Shown: piece by piece, positions 17,674-25,768 of the stretch
How positions within the stretch are numbered: the first letter of the stretch is position 1
How the letters are laid out: each line of letters begins with the position of its first letter
Assembly: GCA_047921075.1 (NCBI GenBank)
Contig: JBLRWS010000012.1
Span: 1 to 47,252 of the forward strand
DNA: 47,252 nucleotides
From: JBLRWS01 sp047921075
Lineage (GTDB): Bacteria; Bacteroidota; Rhodothermia; Balneolales; Balneolaceae
Direction of reading: 5' to 3'
Made by a program: the position numbers and the translations under genes
Notes under the pieces: generated by a model
What the model was told of the DNA's origin: nothing
Databases searched by the model: none
The model's input: the letters and a program-made list of their open reading frames with translations, nothing else

Positions 17674-19167
17674 TTAGGGTACCGATAAGGCGAATCGAAT
17701 CGGCTCCAGTATCTGCGGCGTAAGGTAGAGATAGAGAATAGAACCGGCGATCAAAATTACATGCAATCCCACTGTTCCCATCAGATAAAGAAAGCGATTG
17801 GAAGAGAGAAATCGGCCGGAGTCGAACGCGGCCATATTAAAGCTCGAAAACCAGATAAATAGAAACAGCACGCCCAGTGTGGGTAACCAGCGGTGCCCCA
17901 CACCTGTTTCACTTACAACCACCACCAGGGTGATGATAATCAGGTTGAGCTGCAGTGGCCACGCGTAAAAATTGATCGCTTGATGCAGCTGCTTCAGCTC
18001 TTTATTACCCAGGTAAATCCATGCGATCGATATGGTTGTAAGCAGTAAAGCAGCCAGAAAGCCCATCATGAAAAACGAAAAGCTGGGTGAATATGTATAG
18101 AAAAGCACCGGAAAATAATCGCTGAGAATAGCCAACCCGTTGTTGCTTAACACCGTTTGAATGAGAATCATACAAAACAGACCAACCCCGATGGCGTGCT
18201 GCAGAGCAAGATAAACGCCCGGCATGGCGTGCCTGTAGCGCTGGTCGGCCACGTCTTCCACAAAAAAGGAGTGGTGTACAAAATAGCGCAGGTTCGACTG
18301 CCGAAATACCGGGTGAAACCGAAGCATCAGTGCCGTGATGGCCCACATTAGAAAAATGAGCAGCACCGGCATGTTGATACCCGCATCGGCCGGACCGGGT
18401 GCGGGCAGCGGGAAGGTGAAGGCATCTCCATTCATATACCGCTGAAAAATCGGTTTAAATTCCGGCCGGTTCTGCAACAAAGCTGCCGTCCATTTGCCTG
18501 GAAGCACGATCACCGAGTTTTCATAGCTGCGCGATGCATGGAGCAGCTTCTCCAGTACCTGAAGGTCATTTCGCAACGACGATTCCGGTAAAAAATGTGC
18601 AACAGGAGAAGAGAGTTCATCACCGGTGCTTCCCTGGATTTGCACCGAAACAAATTGAAACGGTGGTAAGGCACTTTCTGCCGGGAAATAGGTATGATAG
18701 TATCGCTGAGTGGAGTTTCCCAGCTCCAGCGAATCCGTTAAAGCAGCGGCTATGCCGGGAAACTCGGGATGGCGGCTGTTTGGATAATGGAACAGGCTTG
18801 CGGCTAAGACGCGATCGCCATAGACACCGGAAAGCCTGTTGAACCGACCCTGCAGTCCGGCGGCCATTCCGGAAATCCGGTTTTGACTAAAAGCGGCTGT
18901 TGCATGAGGTTCGCCAACGGAGAGAAAGAAGAAGAACGGATGATCATCCGGCAGCTGTACCGGAAGCACATCCTCAATTTCAAGAATAAGAATGCCCATC
19001 TCAGAGGCCAGCTGCAACTGCTGTTCTATCTGCTGGGGTGAGCTGTCTGCTGCGATGGAGAGAGCAAGGCGGTTACCCGAGCGTTGATCACGCTCGGCTG
19101 CCTCCCCAACCGGGTAAGAATCAGCTGCAAATAGAGTGGCAGCTGCAAACAGCAGAAGATGTATCAA
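17674..19167 (-). CDS. Membrane protein with N-terminal exported domain
   Basis: I do not recognise this 497-residue protein. A hydrophobic signal-like segment (1-16) is followed by a soluble region of about 250 residues and then six likely transmembrane helices, near 268-286, 322-346, 366-390, 404-424, 430-450 and 464-486. The second half superficially resembles Bacteroidota membrane proteins of the DUF4271 type. The start is weak: the only usable codon is TTG at 19167, with no ribosome-binding site and no basic residue before the hydrophobic stretch. The upstream Lrp gene lies in the same reading frame, ended by TAG, with only three codons between. Co-transcription with that regulator is very likely. 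Confidence 0.65.
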   Translation of the reverse strand: MIHLLLFAAATLFAADSYPVGEAAERDQRSGNRLALSIAADSSPQQIEQQLQLASEMGILILEIEDVLPVQLPDDHPFFFFLSVGEPHATAAFSQNRISGMAAGLQGRFNRLSGVYGDRVLAASLFHYPNSRHPEFPGIAAALTDSLELGNSTQRYYHTYFPAESALPPFQFVSVQIQGSTGDELSSPVAHFLPESSLRNDLQVLEKLLHASRSYENSVIVLPGKWTAALLQNRPEFKPIFQRYMNGDAFTFPLPAPGPADAGINMPVLLIFLMWAITALMLRFHPVFRQSNLRYFVHHSFFVEDVADQRYRHAMPGVYLALQHAIGVGLFCMILIQTVLSNNGLAILSDYFPVLFYTYSPSFSFFMMGFLAALLLTTISIAWIYLGNKELKQLHQAINFYAWPLQLNLIIITLVVVVSETGVGHRWLPTLGVLFLFIWFSSFNMAAFDSGRFLSSNRFLYLMGTVGLHVILIAGSILYLYLTPQILEPIRFALSVP

Positions 19168-19176
19168 AAGAAGCCG

Positions 19177-19656
19177 CTATTTTTTAATGTTAATGGTGCG
19201 TTCAATCGCCAGATTACGAGTCTCTTTAAACGTAGAAAGCACAATGTTAGAGCGGGTACGGGTTACACCACTCCACGATTGAATCAGAGAGAGAAATTTC
19301 TCGAGGGTTTCTGTATTTCTGGTGCGTAATTTTAGAATGTGGGAACCGTCGCCCGTAATAGAATGACACTCCTGCACTTCAGGGTGCTCGGAAATTTTTT
19401 CAACAAACGACTCGTATTGCTCTGAGCCGTCCACCTCCACGAAAATAAATGCGGTAATGTCGAAGTTAAAGAGCTTGGGATCCAAAATGGCGTTATAGCT
19501 ACTGATCAGGCCTCTCTCTTCCAACTTACGCATACGCTCAGAAACGGATGGAACCGACAGGTGCACAATCTCAGCTATGGTATTCCGCTGTGCCCGGCCA
19601 TCTTTTTGGAGATGGTTTAAGATTTTGACATCCGTTTCGTCTAGTGTAAACTCCAT
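19177..19656 (-). CDS. Lrp/AsnC-family transcriptional regulator
   Basis: This 159-residue regulator of the leucine-responsive family has an N-terminal winged helix-turn-helix (about 5-55, with DETDVKILNHLQKDGRAQ and SVPSVSERMRKLEERGLI). A RAM/AsnC ligand-binding domain follows (about 65-145), including EVQECHSITGDGSHILKL. Such proteins form octamers and usually sense amino acids. The ligand cannot be read from the sequence. A good AAGGAG site precedes the ATG. It leads the unit containing the membrane protein downstream and is divergent from serS, so either could be its target. Confidence 0.92.
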   Translation of the reverse strand: MEFTLDETDVKILNHLQKDGRAQRNTIAEIVHLSVPSVSERMRKLEERGLISSYNAILDPKLFNFDITAFIFVEVDGSEQYESFVEKISEHPEVQECHSITGDGSHILKLRTRNTETLEKFLSLIQSWSGVTRTRSNIVLSTFKETRNLAIERTINIKK

Positions 19657-19665
19657 ATATCCGTG

Positions 19666-19671
19666 CTCCTT
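19666..19671 (-). promoter_or_regulatory. Shine-Dalgarno site of the Lrp-type gene
   Basis: AAGGAG stands 9 bases before the ATG at 19656 on the minus strand and supports that start. The 272 bases between this gene and serS otherwise show only AT-rich sequence and no clear gene. Confidence 0.55.
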
Positions 19672-19928
19672 ATATTTCTAATTATTAAGGAAAATATCTT
19701 TAAAAAGTTAGGAATACAACGCCCTGAGTGAGAAAAAAGTGCAGATTATAGGTTTCCAATCGGTTTTCGTGTAAAAGGTTGTTAGACGCTTTCATGATGC
19801 TTCCGGTCGGTTGGTGTTTGTCTTTCTGCCGCGACCATTTTGGAGAAGTCGCAGCCAATTCCTTTTTCTTTCATTTCATTAGCCTCGTATCTTCCACTCT
19901 TTCTCTAAAACCTGTAGAAACGATATTC

Positions 19929-21197
19929 ATGCTCGACATTTCATTTATTCGCGAACATGCCGATTTGGTTCGGCAAGGAATGATCAACAAGGGAGAGTCC
20001 AATACGGAGCTCGTGCAGAAGGCTATTGATCTGGATGAAGCGTGGCGGGCTCTGGTAACCAAAGGCGATCGGTTACGGGCCGAAAGCAACGCCAAAGCGA
20101 AACAGATTGGGCAGCTTATGGGCGAAGGGAAAAAAGAGGAAGCGCAGGCTATTATTGCGGAGACCGGCCAGGCCAAAGAGGAGATCAAAAAAGCAGAAAA
20201 AGAAGCCGAAGAAAAGCGGGCAGAGCTGGATCACGTATTGCTTCGAATTCCCAACGTCCCCGATGCCGATGTACCGGTGGGCCATTCTGAAGAGGACAAT
20301 GCAGTACACCACACGTGGGGCGATCCGCTTGTTCAAGACTTTCGAAAACCCCACTGGGATATAGCCGATGCGAAAGGGTGGATCGATTTTGAGCGGGGTG
20401 TAAAAGTGACCGGCGCAGGGTTTCCATTCTATGTCGGAAAAATGGCCAAACTGCAGCGCACCCTCATTAACTTCTTTCTCGACAGAGCCGAGCAAGCCGG
20501 CTACACGGAGCTGCAGGCGCCCTATTTCGTAAATGAAGATTCTGCCCGCGGCACGGGGCAAATTCCGGATAAAGAAGATATGATGTATGAGGTGCCGCGT
20601 GATGAGTTTTTTGCGATTCCCACAGCCGAAGTGCCGGTTACCAATTTTCATCGGGATGAGATTTTAAGTGAAGCCGATCTGCCGGTTTACTACTCAGCCT
20701 ACACCCCGTGCTGGCGCCGGGAAGCGGGCAGCTATGGCAAGGATGTTCGCGGGCTGAACCGGCTGCATCAGTTTGATAAGGTAGAGCTGGTGAAGATCGT
20801 GAACCCTGCCGACTCGAATGCCGAGCTCGAATCTCTTCGTGAGCATGCCGAGAGCCTTCTGCAGGAGCTGGGCCTTGCGTATCGCACCTTGCTTATGTGC
20901 ACGGGCGATATGGGATTTACCCAAACCAAGAAGTACGATCTCGAAGTATGGAGCCCCGGGCAGCAGCGCTGGCTGGAGGTGAGTTCCTGCTCCAATTTTG
21001 GATCGTTTCAGGCGCGCCGAATGCAGTTACGGTATCGCTCGGGTGATCAAAAAACAGAAATGCTGCATACATTAAACGGCTCCGGACTCGCCCTGCCGAG
21101 AGTGGTGGCGGCATTGATAGAAACCCATCAAACCGAACAGGGAGATGTGGTATTGCCTGATGCGCTGCAACCGCTTATGGAAACTGAGAAAATATAG
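19929..21197 (+). CDS. serS: Seryl-tRNA synthetase
   Basis: SerRS charges tRNA-Ser, and tRNA-Sec where present, with serine. The N-terminal coiled-coil arm that grips the long variable arm of the tRNA covers about residues 25-105 and is rich in Lys and Glu. The class II core shows motif 2 as TPCWRREAGSYGKDVRGL (about 258-275) with RLHQFDKVE, and motif 3 as GSGLALPRVVAAL (about 384). Starting at ATG 19929 gives 422 residues, the usual size, and the family N terminus MLDISFIREH. A longer frame from 19779 is unlikely. The gene is divergent from the Lrp-type regulator. Confidence 0.96.
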   Translation: MLDISFIREHADLVRQGMINKGESNTELVQKAIDLDEAWRALVTKGDRLRAESNAKAKQIGQLMGEGKKEEAQAIIAETGQAKEEIKKAEKEAEEKRAELDHVLLRIPNVPDADVPVGHSEEDNAVHHTWGDPLVQDFRKPHWDIADAKGWIDFERGVKVTGAGFPFYVGKMAKLQRTLINFFLDRAEQAGYTELQAPYFVNEDSARGTGQIPDKEDMMYEVPRDEFFAIPTAEVPVTNFHRDEILSEADLPVYYSAYTPCWRREAGSYGKDVRGLNRLHQFDKVELVKIVNPADSNAELESLREHAESLLQELGLAYRTLLMCTGDMGFTQTKKYDLEVWSPGQQRWLEVSSCSNFGSFQARRMQLRYRSGDQKTEMLHTLNGSGLALPRVVAALIETHQTEQGDVVLPDALQPLMETEKI

Positions 21198-21229
21198 TAT
21201 ATTACCGGCTCAACCATAGCTAAATAGAT

Positions 21230-21236
21230 GGAGGAG
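21230..21236 (+). promoter_or_regulatory. Shine-Dalgarno site of the outer-membrane lipoprotein gene
   Basis: GGAGGAG lies 4 bases before the ATG at 21241. It is one of few strong ribosome-binding sites here and fixes the start. Confidence 0.65.
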
Positions 21237-21240
21237 CAGT

Positions 21241-21939
21241 ATGTGGAATGTATTTCACCGGCTGTTGCTTGTCTCGTTTGGGCTGTTTTTTATGGCGGGA
21301 TGTGCAACCGTCTATGTGCCAAATTCGGCACATACCAACATGATGAGCGAGAAGGGAGAGCTGCACGCTTCGGTTCAACTCGGAACCCAAGGCGGAGATA
21401 TTATGCTTGGCTACGCTTTATCCGATCAATTCGGGCTTGTGGGCTCGTACTCGGGAAGTGAGGAGTTCCAAAACGGCGAGCAAACCGGTAGCCACGATTA
21501 CGGCGAAGCGGCTCTGGTTTTTTTCCCGCAAATAAAAGGCCCTGTTCAGGCAGAATTTCTTGGCGGGATTGGATTTGGCAATGCCATGGGAGAGTCGTCA
21601 ATTCTCGGGGTTGATCGGATTGTAGAAGGTGATTACAGCCGACCCTTTCTTCAAGGCAACCTCAGTGTGAATACGACCTCGTTTTTCCGTGCGGGTGTGG
21701 CCACCCGATTTGCACATGTCAACTTTACCAATCTTGAAAGCACGGCTGATCTCACCGGGCTTGATACCTCCGCACTGTTTTTTGAACCTACGGCTTTTGT
21801 GCAGCTTGGAAGAGGGCTTTTTCGGGTAGAATCTCAATTCGGTATTTCCGAGCCGATGTTCAAAAGCATCGACGACCTTGCGTTTGAGCATGAACCGGTT
21901 CGCTTTTCGATTGGGGCACGTTTCTTGTTTAATCTGTAG
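21241..21939 (+). CDS. Outer-membrane-type lipoprotein, hypothetical
   Basis: This 232-residue protein has a lipoprotein signal peptide ending at FMAGC (Cys21). The mature part alternates polar and hydrophobic residues with many Gly and aromatic positions, and ends in GARFLFNL. A terminal aromatic beta strand of this kind is typical of small outer-membrane beta-barrels. No family is recognised. It stands alone between serS (43 bases upstream) and a clear terminator, and has a strong ribosome-binding site. A structural or surface role is inferred, not shown. Confidence 0.72.
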   Translation: MWNVFHRLLLVSFGLFFMAGCATVYVPNSAHTNMMSEKGELHASVQLGTQGGDIMLGYALSDQFGLVGSYSGSEEFQNGEQTGSHDYGEAALVFFPQIKGPVQAEFLGGIGFGNAMGESSILGVDRIVEGDYSRPFLQGNLSVNTTSFFRAGVATRFAHVNFTNLESTADLTGLDTSALFFEPTAFVQLGRGLFRVESQFGISEPMFKSIDDLAFEHEPVRFSIGARFLFNL

Positions 21940-21968
21940 AGCACTACCTGCCGCTTTGTGCCATCGCG

Positions 21969-22008
21969 GCCGTGCAGAGCATCGGCATGTTCTGCGCGGC
22001 TGTTTTTT
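21969..22008 (+). terminator. Intrinsic terminator after the lipoprotein gene
   Basis: GCCGTGCAGA (21969-21978) pairs with TCTGCGCGGC (21991-22000) with one G-T wobble, around a 12-base loop. It is followed by TGTTTTTT. The stem, loop and T-tract fit a Rho-independent terminator on the plus strand. Confidence 0.8.
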
Positions 22009-22070
22009 GGAACGGGTTGCATCTCTTATATTGGCACATTGTGCAAATCAAATCAGATCAACCCATCCTC

Positions 22071-24092
22071 ATGAAAACGACCTTCACCATTCTGCTTAGC
22101 CTATGGCTTACACTGCCGCTGCTGGCTCAAAAGCGTGCCATGACCACCGATGATATTATCAACATGGATCAGATCGGTTCGGCAATGATTTCGCCCGATG
22201 GATCATCGGTTGTGTACAGTGTATCGACCCTGAATTGGGACGATAACAAACGCGATACAAAGATCTATGTGATACCGGCCGATAGCGGGGCGGCGTATCA
22301 ATACATTGGTGAAGCCGGGGGCAGTGATCTGAAATACTCACCGGATGGGAAATTTATCTCCCTAAAAAGAGCGGTAGACGAAAAACAGCACCTCTTTCTG
22401 CTGCCAACCGCCGGCGGGGAGGCGGTTCAGCTAACCTCGCACAAAAACAGTATTGGGTCGTACGAATGGGGCGAGGACAGCCAAACGATCTACTTTCTGT
22501 CAGACGTACCGCGTTCTGCCGAGGAAGAAAAAGAGCATAAGGCCGGCTACGATCATCTTTTTGTGGATGAGCCGCCGCACGGTCAAACCGAGGGGAACTG
22601 GAATCATCTCTGGTCATTCGATATAAGCGAGAAAGAAGAGTCGCAGCTCACGCACGGCGATCTGATCATTGGGAGTTTTTCCGTGTCACCCGATCAGCAG
22701 CGTGTGGTGTACACCGCCCGTTTCGAAAATCGCCGCAATCAACAATACAAGTCGGAACTGTTTCTTCTCGCGTTGGGAGATACCGTTGCCGTGCAGTTAA
22801 CGGAGAATGAAGTACCGGAAAGCAGGGTTCAATGGCTGCCGGATAACCGGCATATTTTATTTTTGGCGCCCAGCAACCGCGAATGGGAGCTGCGGCAGAG
22901 CAAGCTGTGGCGCATGGATGTAGAAGCCAAAGAGGCAGAGATGATATCGGGACAGTACAGCGGCAATATAGGGCAGCTCTACTTGTCGCCGGATGGAGAT
23001 CGCGCCTATTTTTCGGGCAATGTACGCACCGATAGCCACCTTTTTACTCTTCACCTGGAAGATGGGTCGGTGCGTCAGCTTACCGATCGGCCCGGATCTG
23101 TTCAGCTTCAGGATATGAGCCGGGACAGAACCGTTGCTCTTTTCCGGTACGAAGATGTCCAAACACCCCCCGATCTGTACACTGCAAGGCTGTCTGATGG
23201 GTTTTCGCAAACGCGCCTCACCGACCTCAACCCGATGGTGCGAGACAGTTTGATTCTCGCCAATTATGATCTGGTGACCTGGAATAGTTCAGACGGCCTT
23301 GAAATTGAGGGGTTAAAGTATACACCTCAGAATCTGGAGCCGAACGCATCGGCGCCGTTGCTGCTACATATTCACGGCGGCCCGGCCGGTGTATTTCGAA
23401 ACTCTTTTAGTCCGCAATACCATGTTTGGGCCGGGCTTGGGTATGTGCAGCTTGCTCCGAATGTGCGGGGGAGCACGGCGTACGGCGATGAATTTTTACG
23501 GGGAAATATGTTCGACATAGGAGACGGAGACTACGAGGACTTGATGAGTGGGGTAGACAGGCTAATTGAAGAAAACTGGATTGATGAGGAGAAGCTAGCG
23601 GTGCGCGGCTGGAGTTATGGAGGCATTTTAGGTGGGGTTACCATCACCAAAACAGACCGTTTCAAAGCGGCATCCCTGGGTGCGGGAGTGTTCGACTGGA
23701 CCTCGGAATACGCTATGGGCTTTAACCATGATGTTCGCCTCTGGTATATTGGCGGCGAACCGTGGACCAATCCTGAAGGCTACAGAAACCGCTCGGCAGC
23801 TATGCATGCGGATCAGGTAACAACCCCCGCGCTATTCCTGCACGGCAGCCGCGACCGGGTCGATACCCCGCAACAGAGTCTGATCTTTTTCACCTTTCTG
23901 AAAGATATCGGAAAGGTAGATACGCGTTATATCGAGTTTAAGCGGGAAGGCCATGGCATTCGCGAACCGCGAAACCAGCGAACCCGGGACATTGAAGAGA
24001 TTCGATGGATTCAGAAATATACGCTTGGTCTGGATTGGGAGCCGTGGGAGCGCAGATCAAACACCGGCAACGAAAACGATGACGAATCGTGA
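22071..24092 (+). CDS. Secreted S9-family prolyl-oligopeptidase-type peptidase
   Basis: This 673-residue serine peptidase of the S9 (dipeptidyl/acylaminoacyl-peptidase-like) family has a signal peptide (MKTTFTILLSLWLTLPLLAQ, cleaved near residue 20). A WD40/TolB-like beta-propeller spans about 35-400, with repeats such as SPDGSSVVYS and SPDGKFISL. The alpha/beta-hydrolase domain carries the nucleophile Ser515 in GWSYGG, Asp595 in GSRDRV and His628 in REGHGI. It should trim short peptides in the periplasm or outside the cell. The ATG at 22071 lies after the terminator. A frame from 21972 would run through the terminator and lacks the signal peptide at its start. Confidence 0.92.
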   Translation: MKTTFTILLSLWLTLPLLAQKRAMTTDDIINMDQIGSAMISPDGSSVVYSVSTLNWDDNKRDTKIYVIPADSGAAYQYIGEAGGSDLKYSPDGKFISLKRAVDEKQHLFLLPTAGGEAVQLTSHKNSIGSYEWGEDSQTIYFLSDVPRSAEEEKEHKAGYDHLFVDEPPHGQTEGNWNHLWSFDISEKEESQLTHGDLIIGSFSVSPDQQRVVYTARFENRRNQQYKSELFLLALGDTVAVQLTENEVPESRVQWLPDNRHILFLAPSNREWELRQSKLWRMDVEAKEAEMISGQYSGNIGQLYLSPDGDRAYFSGNVRTDSHLFTLHLEDGSVRQLTDRPGSVQLQDMSRDRTVALFRYEDVQTPPDLYTARLSDGFSQTRLTDLNPMVRDSLILANYDLVTWNSSDGLEIEGLKYTPQNLEPNASAPLLLHIHGGPAGVFRNSFSPQYHVWAGLGYVQLAPNVRGSTAYGDEFLRGNMFDIGDGDYEDLMSGVDRLIEENWIDEEKLAVRGWSYGGILGGVTITKTDRFKAASLGAGVFDWTSEYAMGFNHDVRLWYIGGEPWTNPEGYRNRSAAMHADQVTTPALFLHGSRDRVDTPQQSLIFFTFLKDIGKVDTRYIEFKREGHGIREPRNQRTRDIEEIRWIQKYTLGLDWEPWERRSNTGNENDDES

Positions 24093-24125
24093 CAGCGTGC
24101 AGCGAATCTCTTCGGAATTAATTGT

Positions 24126-24584
24126 ATGATTGAATGGATTACCAATAATCGATGGAATATTGTTGCGGCTCTGGCGCTGCTTTTACTTGCTGCAAGAGTT
24201 GATTCGGTGTTTTATCACGAAGCGGCCACGTTGGGAATTGTGACGGCACTTTTGCTCTTTGTGCTGGGCTTTCGAAAAGCATCTGCTGAAGCCGCAAAAC
24301 CCATTACAATTACAGACGGATTTTTTGTTGTAATGATTTCTGCTCTGTTAACGGCTCTGTATTGGATTCGGGCGTGGGATCAGCTTCCCTCCGGCATATT
24401 GATAGAGCCGCTCTATAAAATGATGATGGGTTTCGGGTTTTGGTGGCCTGGGCTTCTGTTCACCTCACTCATGCGCAACAAGGGGGAAGGGTGGCGGCCG
24501 CACAGCAAACAGCGATTTTTGCACATTTCAGGCCTCGGCTTCGGAGGGAGCCTGCTTGGGTTGCTGATTTTTTATCTGGTGTAA
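24126..24584 (+). CDS. Small integral membrane protein, hypothetical
   Basis: This 152-residue protein has about four hydrophobic helices (near 10-28, 34-50, 66-86 and 128-150) joined by short loops. No family or motif is recognised. It begins 33 bases after the S9 peptidase gene and probably shares its transcript. A perfect 8-bp hairpin covers its stop codon. Confidence 0.6.
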   Translation: MIEWITNNRWNIVAALALLLLAARVDSVFYHEAATLGIVTALLLFVLGFRKASAEAAKPITITDGFFVVMISALLTALYWIRAWDQLPSGILIEPLYKMMMGFGFWWPGLLFTSLMRNKGEGWRPHSKQRFLHISGLGFGGSLLGLLIFYLV

Positions 24585-24591
24585 CCAGATA
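24573..24591. other. Perfect short hairpin between convergent genes
   Basis: TATCTGGT (24573-24580) and ACCAGATA (24584-24591) form an 8-bp stem with a 3-base loop that spans the stop codon of the small membrane protein gene. Runs of T precede rather than follow it on the plus strand, so it is not a classical terminator. It may stop or protect the ends of the converging transcripts. Confidence 0.4.
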
Positions 24592-24600
24592 TCGCGGAGG

Positions 24601-25590
24601 TTACGCCACGGCGTACAGTTTCTCTTCCCGAAAGTTTAGCAGCAGCTCCAGCACCGGTTGCATCTCTTTCTTATCCATTATTTGGGCACGCAGCTTTTTC
24701 CCGTTCCGTATACCCTTCAAATACTGGCCGTAATGTTTTTTCATGATGATGACGCCGTAGCGCTCTCCGTGGTGGGCAACGGATAACCGAAGCTGTTCCG
24801 CGCACACCTCGAGCCGCTCCCGTACGGTTGGCTCGGGGAGCAGTTCGCCGGTTTCAAGGTAGTGCCGGGTCTGTTTAAAAATCCACGGATTGCCAATGGC
24901 ACCCCGCCCGATCATGACTCCATCCACACCGGTTTCATCAAACATCTGCTTTGCATGCTCGGGTGAGGTTACATCACCGTTGCCGATGATCGGAATCGTA
25001 ACACCGGGGGTCTCCTTGATTTTCTTCAGCCACTCCCAGCGGGCTTCCCCTTTGTATTTCTGAGCACGTGTGCGGGCATGTACGGTTAGTGCTTTAATAC
25101 CCACATCCTGCAACATCCTTGCTACCTCGCAGATGCGAATGGTGGAATCGTCCCAGCCAAGGCGGGTTTTTGCGGTTACGGGAAGGTTGCCGGCGGCATC
25201 TACCACGGTACCGGCCATACGCTCCATCATATCAAGATCTTTCAGGCAGGCTGAACCTGCTCCCTTTTTGACAATTTTATAAACCGGGCACCCAAAATTG
25301 ATGTCAACCAGATCGGGGTTGTTGGCCACAGCTACTTTGGTGGCCCCCTCCATCGCTTCCTCGCATCCGCCAAAGATCTGAATGCCAAACGGGCGTTCCG
25401 CCTCTTCATAACTCATTTTATGCAGGGCAATATCGGAGTCGCGGATGATCGCCTCAGAACTGATGAATTCTGTGTAGACCATATCAGCACCCATTCGCTT
25501 GCAAATCTGACGAAACGGGGAGTCGGATACATCCTCCATGGGAGCAAGCAACAGGGCATTGGATGGCAATTGTATAGAATCAATCTTCAT
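24601..25590 (-). CDS. dusB: tRNA-dihydrouridine synthase (DusB-like)
   Basis: Dus enzymes use FMN and NADPH to reduce uridines in tRNA to dihydrouridine. This 329-residue protein has the FMN-binding TIM barrel with LLAPMEDVSD at the start, the active Cys101 in DINFGCPVYK, KTRLGW near residue 140, ALTVHARTR, and the phosphate-binding IIGNGDV and GVMIGRGAIGNPW. A helical tRNA-binding domain follows. The pattern is closest to DusB, though assignment to DusB rather than another bacterial Dus is by resemblance. It is a single gene convergent with its left neighbour and divergent from the aldolase. Confidence 0.92.
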   Translation of the reverse strand: MKIDSIQLPSNALLLAPMEDVSDSPFRQICKRMGADMVYTEFISSEAIIRDSDIALHKMSYEEAERPFGIQIFGGCEEAMEGATKVAVANNPDLVDINFGCPVYKIVKKGAGSACLKDLDMMERMAGTVVDAAGNLPVTAKTRLGWDDSTIRICEVARMLQDVGIKALTVHARTRAQKYKGEARWEWLKKIKETPGVTIPIIGNGDVTSPEHAKQMFDETGVDGVMIGRGAIGNPWIFKQTRHYLETGELLPEPTVRERLEVCAEQLRLSVAHHGERYGVIIMKKHYGQYLKGIRNGKKLRAQIMDKKEMQPVLELLLNFREEKLYAVA

Positions 25591-25641
25591 AAGAGGGTGG
25601 TAGGATATATGGAAACGCTTTTCTGTACTACAGGCGCGGGT

Positions 25642-25674
25642 TGTGAATGTAAAGTTTCACATGTTGTTAACATG
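25642..25674. promoter_or_regulatory. Two adjacent dyads between dus and aldolase genes
   Basis: TGTGAA (25642-25647) and TTCACA (25656-25661) form one inverted repeat with 8 bases between. Directly next to it, CATGTT and AACATG (25660-25665, 25669-25674) form another with 3 bases between. They lie in a 178-base divergent region and could be regulator sites. The protein that would bind is unknown. Confidence 0.3.
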
Positions 25675-25768
25675 CGGCTGAACTTGGTCGATAAATAGCC
25701 ATTTGATCCATTAAAACGTATATTAACAGGCTGTAAATAACAGCTAACGAAAGTTACGACAAAATAAT

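Noticed and set aside
19779..19928. Fifty-residue N-terminal extension of seryl-tRNA synthetase
   Set aside because: The family N terminus begins at ATG 19929. The extension is unconserved, rich in Phe and Cys, and would read through the promoter region.
25642..25661. Crp-type binding site before the aldolase gene
   Set aside because: The half-sites TGTGA and TCACA are 10 bases apart instead of 6, so a normal Crp dimer would not fit. Kept only as an unexplained dyad.
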